DNA of 64,000 nucleotides from JAALLB01 sp017643495 (lineage in GTDB: Bacteria > Pseudomonadota > Alphaproteobacteria > Rhizobiales > Rhizobiaceae), in assembly GCA_965216105.1 (NCBI GenBank), contig OZ244147.1, positions 2,046,001 through 2,110,000 on the forward strand, read 5' to 3'. Numbering within the stretch: the first letter of the stretch is position 1; each line of letters opens with the position of its first letter. The notes beneath the pieces were generated by a model. That model was not told the origin of the DNA, made no database searches, and worked only from the letters and a program-made list of their open reading frames with translations. The translations under genes were made by a program, and so were the position numbers. Positions 15,803 through 24,744 of this stretch are shown piece by piece.

Positions 15803-18663
15803 TTTGTCCACTCCTTTCCGTATTCGACATTGACCGGAGCTGTTCGGGACTTTTTCTGGCTCTCAAACTGTGGCGCTGTCGGGCCTTCCTGGTCCGGTGC
15901 CTTGCGGATCTTGACCTTCAGGTCAAACCACGCCGCCTGACCTGTGACCGGGTCAGAATTGGACCAGCGCATTCCGTCGCCCTTCGGCGGCAACAATTCG
16001 TTGATAAGGTGGTTGAGCAAAAAGCCCTTTTTTGCTTCCGGAGCATCAGGATCAAGGTTCCATGCCCCCGAACGCTTGCCGATTGCATTCCAGGTCCACA
16101 TGGTATTGGCATTCACCGCCTTCATGCGTTTTACCTGAACCCTGATTTCACCATGATAGGAAGATACGAGGGCCCAATCCCCGTCTTCAAGACCTTCTGC
16201 ATCGCAAATGTTTGAAGGAACATACATGGGGTTTGAGCCGTGGATTTGTCTCAGCCAGGCATTTTGCGAACCCCATGAATGGTACATGGCAGCCGGGCGC
16301 TGGGTCAGTGCGTTGTACGGATATTCGTCCTCGGATATCTGTGTGCCTTCGAAAGTCGGATACCAGACCGGCAGCGGGTCAAAGGCATCGATGATCCGTT
16401 GCCGGTGAGATTCAGGTGGTTGCGGTTCGGCTTTTCCTTCCGCACACAACTGGAACTTACGCATGGCTTCGGAATAGAGGTTGAAGACATTCTCCACCGG
16501 GCCGTCCTGCAGCCCCATTTCCACTGCCCAGTCCTGCCAATGCTGGTTTGCGTGTTTGAAGTATCTCGCATTTTCCGGAATGTGCGCTTCGAAGAAGCCG
16601 CCGTTTTCTATATAGGCATCTATTTGCCGGGGATTTGGAGCGCCACGGCCGTGGCTGTCGCCATTGCCACGCCAACCCGCCAGCGGCCCGACACCGGGCT
16701 TGCGCTCATGGTTGGCCATGTAATCAGCGTAGTCGGCATACTTTGCCGAACCGTCCTCATTGGTCATGCCCGGCAGGCCGAGCCTTGCGCCAAGGTCAAG
16801 CAGGACTGACTGGAAGCCACGGACATCTCGGCCATCCGCCTGGGTTGCCGGGTCCACTACCGGCCAACGGATTGAATCGGCCATGACATCGGGTTCACAA
16901 ATCGGGCGATCGAGAAGCGATATGCAGTCGTGCCGCTCCAGATAGGTCGTATCCGGCAACACGAGGTCAGCATAGGCCACCATTTCCGAATTATAGGCAT
17001 CGGCATAGATGATCTTGGGGATCACGTATTCGCCATCTTTGTCCTTGGCTTCAAGCATCTGCATGACGCCACGCGAGTTCATGGAGGAGTTCCACGACAT
17101 GTTTGCCATGTACATGAACAGGACATCAACGGGATACGGATCGCGGGCATGGGCATTGGAAATCACCATATGCATCATGCCGTGAGCCGAAAGCGGGGCA
17201 TCCCATGAATATGCCCGGTCTATGCGCTGGGGTGTTACGCCGTCTTCCTGAAACAACAGGTCTTCAGGCCCCCTCGGCATGCCAAGCGGCGGGCCAGCCA
17301 GAGGTGTGTTGGCGACCGATCCGCCATGCGGCTTGGGTTGGGCATGCACGGGACGCGGATAAGGAGGTTTGAAGCGAAAGCCGCCCGGGCAATCAATGGA
17401 GCCGACAAGTATCTGTAGCAAGTGCAGTGCACGACAGGTCTGAAAGCCGTTTGAGTGGGCAGAAATTCCGCGCATTGCATGAAATGATACCGGGCGGCCG
17501 ATCATCCTGTCATGCTTTTCGCCCTTCATGTCCGTCCAGGGCTGCTCGATGACGATTTCCTTCTCAAAGGCAGCTTCGGCAATCTCGTTGGCAAGGCGCC
17601 TGATCTGGTCGGCAGGTACGCCGGTTCTCTCGGTTACATTCTCCGGAGAAAATTCGTCAGAAAGGTATTTGTTCGCCAGCAATTCGAATACCGGACGCGC
17701 CACCTTGCCACGGGCAAACTTGCACTCACCCTTGAGGGCAGGCTTCACCTTTTTGTCCGATGCCTTTTTGGCTTTCATCGTCTTGCGGTCGGCGACCAGA
17801 ATGTTGCCATCCTTGTCCCGGGCTATGAGGCCGTGATCCGCCCCGCCCGGATTGTCAATGACAAGCCAGGGGGCGTTCGTGTAGCGAAGCAGGTAATCGA
17901 GATCCACCTTGCCCATTTTCAGAAGTTCGTGGATCAGGGAAAGAATGAACAGGCCATCAGTACCCGGTGTGATACCGACCCATTCGTCGGCAATGGCGTT
18001 GTAGCCGGTACGCACAGGATTGACGCCGACAATCTTCTTGCCGCGACGTTTCATCTCCGCGAGGCCAAGCTTGATCGGGTTCGAGTCGTGATCTTCCGCA
18101 ACACCGAAAATCATGAAGAGTTCGGATTTTGACCAGTCAGGAGAACCGAATTCCCAGAAAGCTCCACCAAATGTGTAGATGCCTCCTGCCGCCATGTTGA
18201 CGGAGCAGAAGCCGCCATGGGCTGCAAAGTTGGGCGTTCCGAATTGCTGGGCCCACCAGCCGGTCATGGACTGGCTTTGGTCACGCCCAGTGAAGAAAGC
18301 GAGCTTTCGCGGGTCAGTGGAACGGATTTCTCCCAGCCATTCAGTAGCCAGGGAAAGCGCTTCTTCCCATTCGATCTCCTGGAATTCCCCTTTGCCGCGC
18401 GGCCCGACCCGCTTCATCGGCTTCATAAGCCTGGCAGGTGAATAATGCTGCATGATTCCCGCAGAACCCTTGGCGCACAAAACCCCGCGGTTTACCGGGT
18501 GATCGCGGTTTCCCTCGATATAACGAACCTTGGGCTGACCATCCTCACCCTTGCGGATATGGACATTGATGCCGCAGCGGCAGGCGCACATGTAGCAAGT
18601 GGTCTTGCGAATCTCATCCGAAACATGTGGTGACCTGTCCAGATCGCGGTCATGCACGCCCAT
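15799..18663 (-). CDS. soeA: SoeA-type molybdopterin catalytic subunit of cytoplasmic sulfite dehydrogenase
   Basis: The 954-aa oxidoreductase is of the DMSO-reductase superfamily. An N-terminal 4Fe-4S motif (CYMCACRCG at residues 22-30, with a further Cys in GVLCAKG) precedes the molybdopterin domains and a C-terminal dinucleotide-binding domain (NPMYVPSNICDAEGL). There is no twin-arginine signal, unlike DmsA, PhsA and PsrA; this is the hallmark of SoeA, which oxidises sulfite to sulfate on the cytoplasmic side and reduces quinone. Sulfite from the Xsc reaction encoded 8 kb away is the obvious substrate. The gene heads the soeABC operon, with a palindrome 53-68 bp before its start. Confidence 0.82.
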   Translation of the reverse strand: MGVHDRDLDRSPHVSDEIRKTTCYMCACRCGINVHIRKGEDGQPKVRYIEGNRDHPVNRGVLCAKGSAGIMQHYSPARLMKPMKRVGPRGKGEFQEIEWEEALSLATEWLGEIRSTDPRKLAFFTGRDQSQSMTGWWAQQFGTPNFAAHGGFCSVNMAAGGIYTFGGAFWEFGSPDWSKSELFMIFGVAEDHDSNPIKLGLAEMKRRGKKIVGVNPVRTGYNAIADEWVGITPGTDGLFILSLIHELLKMGKVDLDYLLRYTNAPWLVIDNPGGADHGLIARDKDGNILVADRKTMKAKKASDKKVKPALKGECKFARGKVARPVFELLANKYLSDEFSPENVTERTGVPADQIRRLANEIAEAAFEKEIVIEQPWTDMKGEKHDRMIGRPVSFHAMRGISAHSNGFQTCRALHLLQILVGSIDCPGGFRFKPPYPRPVHAQPKPHGGSVANTPLAGPPLGMPRGPEDLLFQEDGVTPQRIDRAYSWDAPLSAHGMMHMVISNAHARDPYPVDVLFMYMANMSWNSSMNSRGVMQMLEAKDKDGEYVIPKIIYADAYNSEMVAYADLVLPDTTYLERHDCISLLDRPICEPDVMADSIRWPVVDPATQADGRDVRGFQSVLLDLGARLGLPGMTNEDGSAKYADYADYMANHERKPGVGPLAGWRGNGDSHGRGAPNPRQIDAYIENGGFFEAHIPENARYFKHANQHWQDWAVEMGLQDGPVENVFNLYSEAMRKFQLCAEGKAEPQPPESHRQRIIDAFDPLPVWYPTFEGTQISEDEYPYNALTQRPAAMYHSWGSQNAWLRQIHGSNPMYVPSNICDAEGLEDGDWALVSSYHGEIRVQVKRMKAVNANTMWTWNAIGKRSGAWNLDPDAPEAKKGFLLNHLINELLPPKGDGMRWSNSDPVTGQAAWFDLKVKIRKAPDQEGPTAPQFESQKKSRTAPVNVEYGKEWTK

Positions 18664-18715
18664 TACGCAACTCCCTGATTTTGCTTTGCCAAGCCATACA
18701 GCAAAGAACTATCAG

Positions 18716-18750
18716 GCGTTGGACCCAACGCGCAAATGTTTTGGTACCAA
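18716..18750 (-). promoter_or_regulatory. Two palindromes upstream of soeABC
   Basis: GCGTTGG-AC-CCAACGC (18716-18731) is a perfect 7-bp inverted repeat with a 2-bp spacer, and TTGGTACCAA (18741-18750) is a perfect 10-bp palindrome. The 2-nt loop of the first is too short for an RNA hairpin terminator, so operator function for soeABC is more likely than termination of the upstream gene. Confidence 0.45.
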
Positions 18751-18765
18751 CAGTCCCAAAATGGG

Positions 18766-19971
18766 TTAATCAACCCTTCCGGTTTGCGCCGTTTTCTCAC
18801 AAATGATTTCAGCGACCAACCGGCAATCATCAAGGTCGAAAGTGAGAGGGACACGCAAGTCACATGTTCTGGCAAGCACAGCATCGGTTTTCGGCAGGTG
18901 TTGTTGCTCCTCGACATATTGCCAGGAATCATAACGACTGGTGAAAGCTTTCGGCTCGGCTTCACCGAACCATTTTATCTCAACCCCCTCTCGTGCGCAT
19001 TGAGTTACCAGAGCCTGCATTCTTTCTGCGGATGCGTTCGGAACCTGAAACTGGATAGAAGAACCGACAAAGGCCTCATGCCGGGGACGTTCCGGTACCA
19101 AAAGCTCTTTCGACATGCGAAGGCCTTGTTCCAAAACCCTGTAGCGCTCATTCCAGCGGGTTATGTTGCTGTCCAGATCCCGAATCTGATACCGCAACAA
19201 TGCAGCCCGAAGGTTGTCCATGCGGCCTGACATGTTCGGGGTTTCAAGCCGGACCTTGCGGAAAACCTCTTCCGATGGCGCAGCTCCGTGTCTTTGATAG
19301 AGCATGTAGGAGCCGGAATGCACGATTGCGCGGGCGGCTACCTCCTCATTGTCGGTGGTCAACAAGCCCCCTTCGCCCGAATTCATGTGTTTGTAGGTCT
19401 GGGAAGAAAAACACGCCACTTTCCCAAAATTCCCGGATCGCGTTCCCTTCCAGCGTGCACCCATTGTGTGTGCACAATCTTCAATGAGCGTAATCCTGTT
19501 CTGCCCACAAATATCCAGAATGCGGTCCATGTCCGCAATATGCCCCCGCATGTGAGAGAGCAACAAAAAGCGGGCATCAGATTTTCCGGCCTTTTCAGCA
19601 AGATCGTCCAGGTCGATTTTCCAGTCATCCCCCGTCTCTACAAACAAGGGTTTGCCGCCCGCTCCGTGAATGGCTCCCGGAACCGGGGCCAGCGTATAGG
19701 CGTTGGTCAGAACCTTGTCACCTGGCACAAGTCCACATGAACGCAAGGCAACCTGCAAGGCATAACCGCCGGACGTACAGGCGAGACAATAACTTGCTCC
19801 CTGCCAGTCTGCATATTCCCTTTCCAGAAGGGCTGCTTCCGCAACCTCGCCCTCAATCGTATTATATCGATGCAATCGCCCGGTTTGCATGATTTCAACC
19901 GCGCGGGCGATCGCCTCTCCGGAGACAGGTTCCTGCTGGGTAAAGGATTTTGAGAAGCGTTTGCCTGACAT
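18766..19971 (-). CDS. DegT/DnrJ/EryC1-family PLP aminotransferase in sulfonate cluster
   Basis: The 401-aa fold type I PLP enzyme has the internal aldimine Lys194 in SSQTYKHMNSGEGG, Asp165 in IEDCAHTMG contacting the PLP nitrogen, and the phosphate-binding TSGGYALQVAL near residues 66-77. Start taken at ATG 19971; an upstream TTG at 20019 is less likely. DegT enzymes usually aminate nucleotide-linked sugars, but no sugar-nucleotide genes are near. Instead it lies between a taurine-type ABC importer (87 bp downstream of the permease gene, same strand) and soeABC. No Tpa, Toa or TauXY is present, so it may catalyse deamination of the imported amino-sulfonate; this is inference from context. 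Confidence 0.72.
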   Translation of the reverse strand: MSGKRFSKSFTQQEPVSGEAIARAVEIMQTGRLHRYNTIEGEVAEAALLEREYADWQGASYCLACTSGGYALQVALRSCGLVPGDKVLTNAYTLAPVPGAIHGAGGKPLFVETGDDWKIDLDDLAEKAGKSDARFLLLSHMRGHIADMDRILDICGQNRITLIEDCAHTMGARWKGTRSGNFGKVACFSSQTYKHMNSGEGGLLTTDNEEVAARAIVHSGSYMLYQRHGAAPSEEVFRKVRLETPNMSGRMDNLRAALLRYQIRDLDSNITRWNERYRVLEQGLRMSKELLVPERPRHEAFVGSSIQFQVPNASAERMQALVTQCAREGVEIKWFGEAEPKAFTSRYDSWQYVEEQQHLPKTDAVLARTCDLRVPLTFDLDDCRLVAEIICEKTAQTGRVD

Positions 19972-20058
19972 CTGCAAGGTACCAAATGAACTGAACCGGA
20001 AACACAGTGCAGTTGCCAATTTGAAATGTGTTGCCCGTTTCCGGGCAACACAGGATGC

Positions 20059-21402
20059 TTATCCGCGGCCCTTCCACGGGATCAGTCTTTTCTCGATCAT
20101 CCGCATCAGCACCTCAATGCCAAACCCGATGATACCGATGATCACGATACCGACAATTACAATGTCAGTAAGCTGGAACTTGGATGCGGCAATAATCATT
20201 TTGCCGACGCCCTTCTCGGCAGCCACCAGTTCGGCGGCAACCACGGTTCCCCAACAAACCCCCATCGCAACACGGGCACCTGTAAAGATATCCGGCAATG
20301 AATTGGGTATGATGACACGTGTAAGGACCTGTGTCTTGCTTGCCCCAAGACTGTAGGCAGCATGAACCTTGGAGATGTTCACGCCTGACACGCCGGACCG
20401 GGCAGCAATTGTCATGATCCACAGAGCAGCAAGGAACAGAAGTGAAATTTTGCCTTGCTCACCAATACCGAACCAGATGATGACCAGCGGGATAAGTGCA
20501 AGCGGTGGAACCGGACGCATGAACTCGACAATCGGGTCAAACCAGCCACGCAGCCAGCCGGTAAGCCCCATTGCATAACCAAGCGGAATGCCGAACAGGC
20601 ACCCGAGCCCAAAGCCGATTACAACGCGGGCCAGAGACCAGAATACATTCTCCCACAGGCTGACGCCCTGATAGCCGTTGGCATTCAAGTCCAGGAATGT
20701 TGCCCAGACCTTTTCAGGAGGCGGCAGAAACAGGGCTTCCATGGTCATGCCCTGATTTGGACGAACAGAGAAGCTGCCACGCCTGGTAAACAGCACCTCG
20801 GCACCTTCAATGTTCACGACATCGTCGGCTTCAACAGGCTGACCGTTGATTTCAGTGATTGTGTAGCCGTCTTCCTTGCCACCGTCATCATTGTTCTGAG
20901 CACGCACAATGGCGGAACGGCGCTCAAGAATGGTGACGGCATCATCCTTTGCGAAGCCCGGAGAATTATCCTCGACCTCCAGCCGTTCAACTTCCTGGTC
21001 GCGGCTGTAAACCCGGAAATAGACAGTACCCGTATCCGTCTCGCCCGCTGCATTGCGTGCCGTATACTCAAACTGGGAATCCCCGGTAAACGGCCCGGGA
21101 AGGCTGAACGGCAAAAGCCTTGATTCCGTGGCGATACCCCACAGGAAGAAAATGGTGAGCACGCCAAGAACCGACGCGATACGATTGGCGACAACGGCAC
21201 TCTCATCACCAAAAGTCACGGTCTTGAGTGAGCCGAAGCCCTTGGCTTCCTTGCCCTTGGTCAACAGCCCGTTCAGGAAGGCGAAGAACGCGCTGAACAG
21301 CAGGTAAATGGCAAATATGCCCGCAATGCCAAGGATCATCCAAAAGGAGGTTGTCAGGGCAAAGCCGAACTCGGCCAGAAAATCAGGATTGGTAATAAAC
21401 AT
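20059..21402 (-). CDS. tauC: Taurine-type ABC importer permease with extra N-terminal/extracytoplasmic domain
   Basis: The 447-aa permease is far longer than the usual TauC/SsuC of about 260-280 aa. The last 215 residues are a normal BPD_transp_1 permease with the EAA loop (HAAYSLGASKTQVLTRVIIP). The first 230 residues hold two hydrophobic segments (about 15-47 and 73-90) enclosing a charged loop. They are followed by a roughly 130-residue hydrophilic domain (about 95-225) that should face the periplasm. Part of it (DAVTILERR ... YTITEINGQPVEADD) looks like a beta-rich, possibly PDZ-like module. It is the third gene of tauA-tauB-tauC, 10 bp after tauB. Substrate is inferred from xsc and the regulator. 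Confidence 0.8.
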   Translation of the reverse strand: MFITNPDFLAEFGFALTTSFWMILGIAGIFAIYLLFSAFFAFLNGLLTKGKEAKGFGSLKTVTFGDESAVVANRIASVLGVLTIFFLWGIATESRLLPFSLPGPFTGDSQFEYTARNAAGETDTGTVYFRVYSRDQEVERLEVEDNSPGFAKDDAVTILERRSAIVRAQNNDDGGKEDGYTITEINGQPVEADDVVNIEGAEVLFTRRGSFSVRPNQGMTMEALFLPPPEKVWATFLDLNANGYQGVSLWENVFWSLARVVIGFGLGCLFGIPLGYAMGLTGWLRGWFDPIVEFMRPVPPLALIPLVIIWFGIGEQGKISLLFLAALWIMTIAARSGVSGVNISKVHAAYSLGASKTQVLTRVIIPNSLPDIFTGARVAMGVCWGTVVAAELVAAEKGVGKMIIAASKFQLTDIVIVGIVIIGIIGFGIEVLMRMIEKRLIPWKGRG

Positions 21403-21412
21403 GTCTGTCCCC

Positions 21413-22219
21413 TCAGGCCGCGTTTTCAGTTCTGCCCATGATTTCCTCTTCCATGTCCCAGATCATGGAGAGAATTTCATCGCGGGTTTTTCCGAAGTCC
21501 TTGTGTTTCTTGACTTCACGCAGATCGGCACCAACTCCGAGTTCTGCAAATGGCAGATTGTATTCCTTGTGAAGGCGGCCGGGCCTTGGAGCCATTACGA
21601 TCAGCCGTTCACCGAGAAGCAAGGCCTCTTCCACCGAGTGCGTGATCAGGATGATGGTCTTGCCGGTTTCCTTCCAGAGTTTCAGCACTAGACCCTGCAT
21701 CTTTTCGCGTGTCAGCGCATCAAGGGCGCCCAATGGTTCATCCATCAGGATGACATCGGGCTCATTGGCAAGACACCGTGCCAGGGCGACACGCTGCTGC
21801 ATGCCACCGGAAAGTTCATAGATCGCCTTTTCCTTGAAATCCTTCAGTCCCACCACTTCCAGCAGATGGTTGACGATTTCATCGGATTCCCTGGTTGGCA
21901 TGCCTTTCATGGAAGGGCCGAATGCAACGTTTTTGCGCACGCTCATCCATTCAAAAAGGGCACCTTTTTGAAAAACCATTCCTCTTTCCGGCCCCGGCCC
22001 CTTTACAGGATTGTTGTTCAGGAGAACCTGCCCGGCAGTGGGTGCCAGAAACCCGGCAATGATGTTCAGCAATGTGGTCTTGCCACAGCCTGACGGGCCC
22101 AGGACAGAAACAATTTCGCCTTCCTTGATGTCGAGATTGATATTCTTGAGAGCCTCTACATTGCCCCCGTCGGGTAATTCGAACGTCATCGAGACGTTAT
22201 CGATCAGCAGTCCGGACAT
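21413..22219 (-). CDS. tauB: Taurine-type ABC importer ATP-binding subunit
   Basis: The 268-aa ATPase of the nitrate/sulfonate/taurine group has Walker A GPSGCGKTTLLN, signature LSGGMQQRVALAR, Walker B ILMDEPLGALD and H-loop ITHSVEEAL. The FQKGALFEWMSVRKNV Q-loop region is typical of TauB/SsuB. It has no TOBE domain, unlike the PotA-type ATPase encoded at 5679. It sits between the binding-protein and permease genes of the same operon and is separated from the former by 159 bp. Confidence 0.85.
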   Translation of the reverse strand: MSGLLIDNVSMTFELPDGGNVEALKNINLDIKEGEIVSVLGPSGCGKTTLLNIIAGFLAPTAGQVLLNNNPVKGPGPERGMVFQKGALFEWMSVRKNVAFGPSMKGMPTRESDEIVNHLLEVVGLKDFKEKAIYELSGGMQQRVALARCLANEPDVILMDEPLGALDALTREKMQGLVLKLWKETGKTIILITHSVEEALLLGERLIVMAPRPGRLHKEYNLPFAELGVGADLREVKKHKDFGKTRDEILSMIWDMEEEIMGRTENAA

Positions 22220-22378
22220 GTGGTAATATTCCCCTCTGTAATAGTGAGGTCAAATCGCTATGGCGCCAGCCATTGCACGCACCTCTGTCGTGCAAACGCC
22301 GTTCAGGAAACAAGCGGTTTGTTTGTTGCCAGCAAGGCCCTGCATGAAGCAGGACCCCGCGTATTGTATCTGCAGACC

Positions 22379-23383
22379 TTACATGCCTGCTGCGGCTTCA
22401 AGGTAGGTCGTGTTGACCAGCGGCTTGTAATCAGCCAGAGCCTTGATCTTGCCGCCTTCCTCAAGCGATTTTGCATTGTCGGCAAGATATTGTGCCACAA
22501 AACCGCCCAGCCATTCATCAGAAAGCTGTGCTTCAACAGTCGGAAACGCGAAAACGTCAATTACAGCCTGGGTGCCGGCCATGTCCATGCCTGCTTCCTT
22601 GGCGATTGCTTCCATCATCGGCTCAGGTTCTTTTGCATACTGGGCATTCATGTCAGCAGTTACCTTGAGGAACTTGGCGAGAAGGTCCGGGTTCTCCTGT
22701 CCGAATGAAGTCGGAACGGAGGTCACATCGAAAACCTTGCCGACAACCGCTTCCTTTTCAGCGCCTGAAATCAGCACATTGCCGTGCTCTTTCATGGTGC
22801 GGAGCGAACCACCCCAGCCACAGGCCATCGCAAGGTCCGTGTTCGGCTGGGAGAAAGCAGCAGCAGAATCAGACGGCGCCATGTCAACGATTGTCAGGTC
22901 TGATTCCGAGATTCCGAAATGCTTCATCTGGGCCAGGAAGCCGGAATGCGCGGCAGTTCCGAGAGGAACAGCAACCTTCTTGCCCTTGAGCTCCTCGGCC
23001 ACATTGCCCTTGTCGATCTCAAGCTCCGAGCGAACAACACAGTTGTCATTGTCGGAGTAGGAAACAGCGATATCAACAACCTGCAAGTCCTGTCCGGCAG
23101 CTGTAGCGACAAGGAAAGGGGTTACACCCTGCGAAAAGGCGATATCAACATCACCGGAAGCCATGGCGGCGGACATTGCGGTACCGGTATCAAAAGACAC
23201 CCAATTTACCTTCACGCCCAGTTCCTTTTCATAAATGCCATTTGACTGGGCATACTGGTTGGGTGTCGGCCACTCAAGGAAGTATGCAACGGTCAGCTCG
23301 TCCAGAGCATTGGCAGGCATTGTCGCGGCAAGTACCGCAGTGGACGCAGCAAGCGCCGCCACCATCGTTTTCAATGTTTTCAT
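22379..23383 (-). CDS. tauA: Taurine-type periplasmic substrate-binding protein
   Basis: The 334-aa solute-binding protein is of the TauA/SsuA/NrtA group. The signal peptide MKTLKTMVAALAASTAV is cleaved after ANA near residue 26, and the mature protein starts LDELTVAYFLEWPTPN. The block DVDIAFSQGVTPFLVATAAGQ matches the conserved ligand-pocket region of taurine-binding proteins. It is the first transporter gene, downstream of the ureohydrolase gene on the same strand. Taurine or a close analogue is the expected ligand; the pocket residues cannot settle which one. Confidence 0.82.
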   Translation of the reverse strand: MKTLKTMVAALAASTAVLAATMPANALDELTVAYFLEWPTPNQYAQSNGIYEKELGVKVNWVSFDTGTAMSAAMASGDVDIAFSQGVTPFLVATAAGQDLQVVDIAVSYSDNDNCVVRSELEIDKGNVAEELKGKKVAVPLGTAAHSGFLAQMKHFGISESDLTIVDMAPSDSAAAFSQPNTDLAMACGWGGSLRTMKEHGNVLISGAEKEAVVGKVFDVTSVPTSFGQENPDLLAKFLKVTADMNAQYAKEPEPMMEAIAKEAGMDMAGTQAVIDVFAFPTVEAQLSDEWLGGFVAQYLADNAKSLEEGGKIKALADYKPLVNTTYLEAAAGM

Positions 23384-23485
23384 GTCAGTCTCTCCCTAAT
23401 GCTGCAGTGTTTGTTTCGGTCCGGAGATGGCAACACTGCATAACCATCCACGGCAAGACTTGTTGTTTCAGCGTCCCTGCTCATG

Positions 23486-24451
23486 CTAACGGACACTTGC
23501 TGATTGTGCCAGAACACAAAGCAGTTCAAACAGGATCGAAGCTCCGACCCAGGCTGTATTTCCTGACTGGTCGAAAGGAGGAGACACTTCAACCATGTCT
23601 GCCCCAACCAGGTTCAATCCACCGAGCAGGCGAACATATTGTTGTGCCGTCCAGCTGTCGACGCCTCCTATTTCCGGTGTTCCGGTACCTGGAGCAAAGG
23701 CAGGGTCAATGAAATCAATATCAAAGCTTGCATAAGTCGGGGTATCGCCGACTATCTCCCGCGCCTGCTGCATCACATCCTGATGCCCCCGTTCGCGCGC
23801 CTCGTCCATAGTAATAATGGTTACTCCGCGTTCCCTGCCCCATTCCAGGTCTTCAGTACTGTACATGGTGCCGCGAATACCAATCTGAACCACCTTTTTC
23901 GGATCAAGCAAACCTTCCTCAATCGCGCACCGGAAGGGTGTTCCATGGGTATATTTCGTCTTTCCGAAATACCCGGCATACAAATCCGTATGCGCATCAA
24001 AATGGATCATCGCAAACGGTTCTGCTGCTGCAATGCCGCGCAGCACTGGCAGGCTGACCAGATGATCTCCGCCTACAGACAAGGGTGTTATGCCACTGGT
24101 CGCAAGCCCTTTGTAATACTGGGTTACCCGGTTAAGCGTATCCTCAAGGTCGGCTGGATTGGGTGATACATCACCAAGATCAGCGCAATTGACCAGTTCG
24201 AACGGCTTCACAAGTGAAACAGGATGCTGGGCACGGATCATTGTGGAGGAATCACGTACCTGGCGGGGACCATGACGGGCGCCGGGCCGGTTCGTTGTAC
24301 CGCCGTCCCACGGAATGCCAACCAAACCGATGTTCACTTCACTGAACAATGCATTGTCGCGGGAGATGAATGGAAGCCTCATGAAAGTCGGCACACCCGC
24401 AAAACGGGGAAGGTCCAGGCCCGAAACTGGTTGGAAATCTGCGTTACTCAA
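23486..24451 (-). CDS. Ureohydrolase-family enzyme (agmatinase-like) in sulfonate cluster
   Basis: The 321-aa Mn-dependent arginase/agmatinase superfamily enzyme splits a guanidino group to urea plus an amine. All metal ligands are intact: His130 in GGDH, Asp152/His154/Asp156 in DAHTD, and Asp244/Asp246 in FDIDFIDPAFAPGTG. It appears to start at a TTG (24451) with GGGGG about 10 bp upstream, because the N-terminal SNADFQPVSGLDLPRF looks like genuine coding sequence. It is the first gene of the tauABC unit and divergent from tauR. Agmatine, guanidinobutyrate, guanidinopropionate or, given context, taurocyamine (amidinotaurine) are possible substrates; the last would yield taurine for Xsc-route degradation. 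No family member is identified with certainty. Confidence 0.8.
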   Translation of the reverse strand: MSNADFQPVSGLDLPRFAGVPTFMRLPFISRDNALFSEVNIGLVGIPWDGGTTNRPGARHGPRQVRDSSTMIRAQHPVSLVKPFELVNCADLGDVSPNPADLEDTLNRVTQYYKGLATSGITPLSVGGDHLVSLPVLRGIAAAEPFAMIHFDAHTDLYAGYFGKTKYTHGTPFRCAIEEGLLDPKKVVQIGIRGTMYSTEDLEWGRERGVTIITMDEARERGHQDVMQQAREIVGDTPTYASFDIDFIDPAFAPGTGTPEIGGVDSWTAQQYVRLLGGLNLVGADMVEVSPPFDQSGNTAWVGASILFELLCVLAQSASVR

Positions 24452-24744
24452 CTAGCCAAAGCCCCCATTGGTAAGCGCGGAAATTGATGCAGGAAATGAA
24501 ATGCCGGCAACATGCAAACCCCCTGCCCGGGACAAGGGCTGGGTACTGGATACAGCGATGTATATCTCGTGCATAGACGGCAATATTCTTCCCTCCCCGT
24601 ACAAACCTCCTCCAAGGTTCGTTCCGCCGAAAACATATTCAGCGATTTAAAGGCTAGAATGATCAGGAAATCTGCAATAGAACCAAAAGTCTCAATGGTT
24701 GGTGCCAGTCGTGGCATGTTACCGGTCCGTGGGAGCTGCAAGCC
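24452..24744. promoter_or_regulatory. Divergent promoter region, tauR / ureohydrolase-tauABC
   Basis: This 293-bp gap carries the divergent starts. I see no open reading frame with support and no clear copy of the published TauR box; the nearest is a weak CTGGATACAG at about 24546-24555. Both promoters and the regulator's operators are expected here, but I cannot place them. Confidence 0.4.

Noticed and set aside
18716..18731. Palindrome as terminator of the DegT gene
   Set aside because: The loop would be 2 nt and no T-tract follows; an operator is more plausible.
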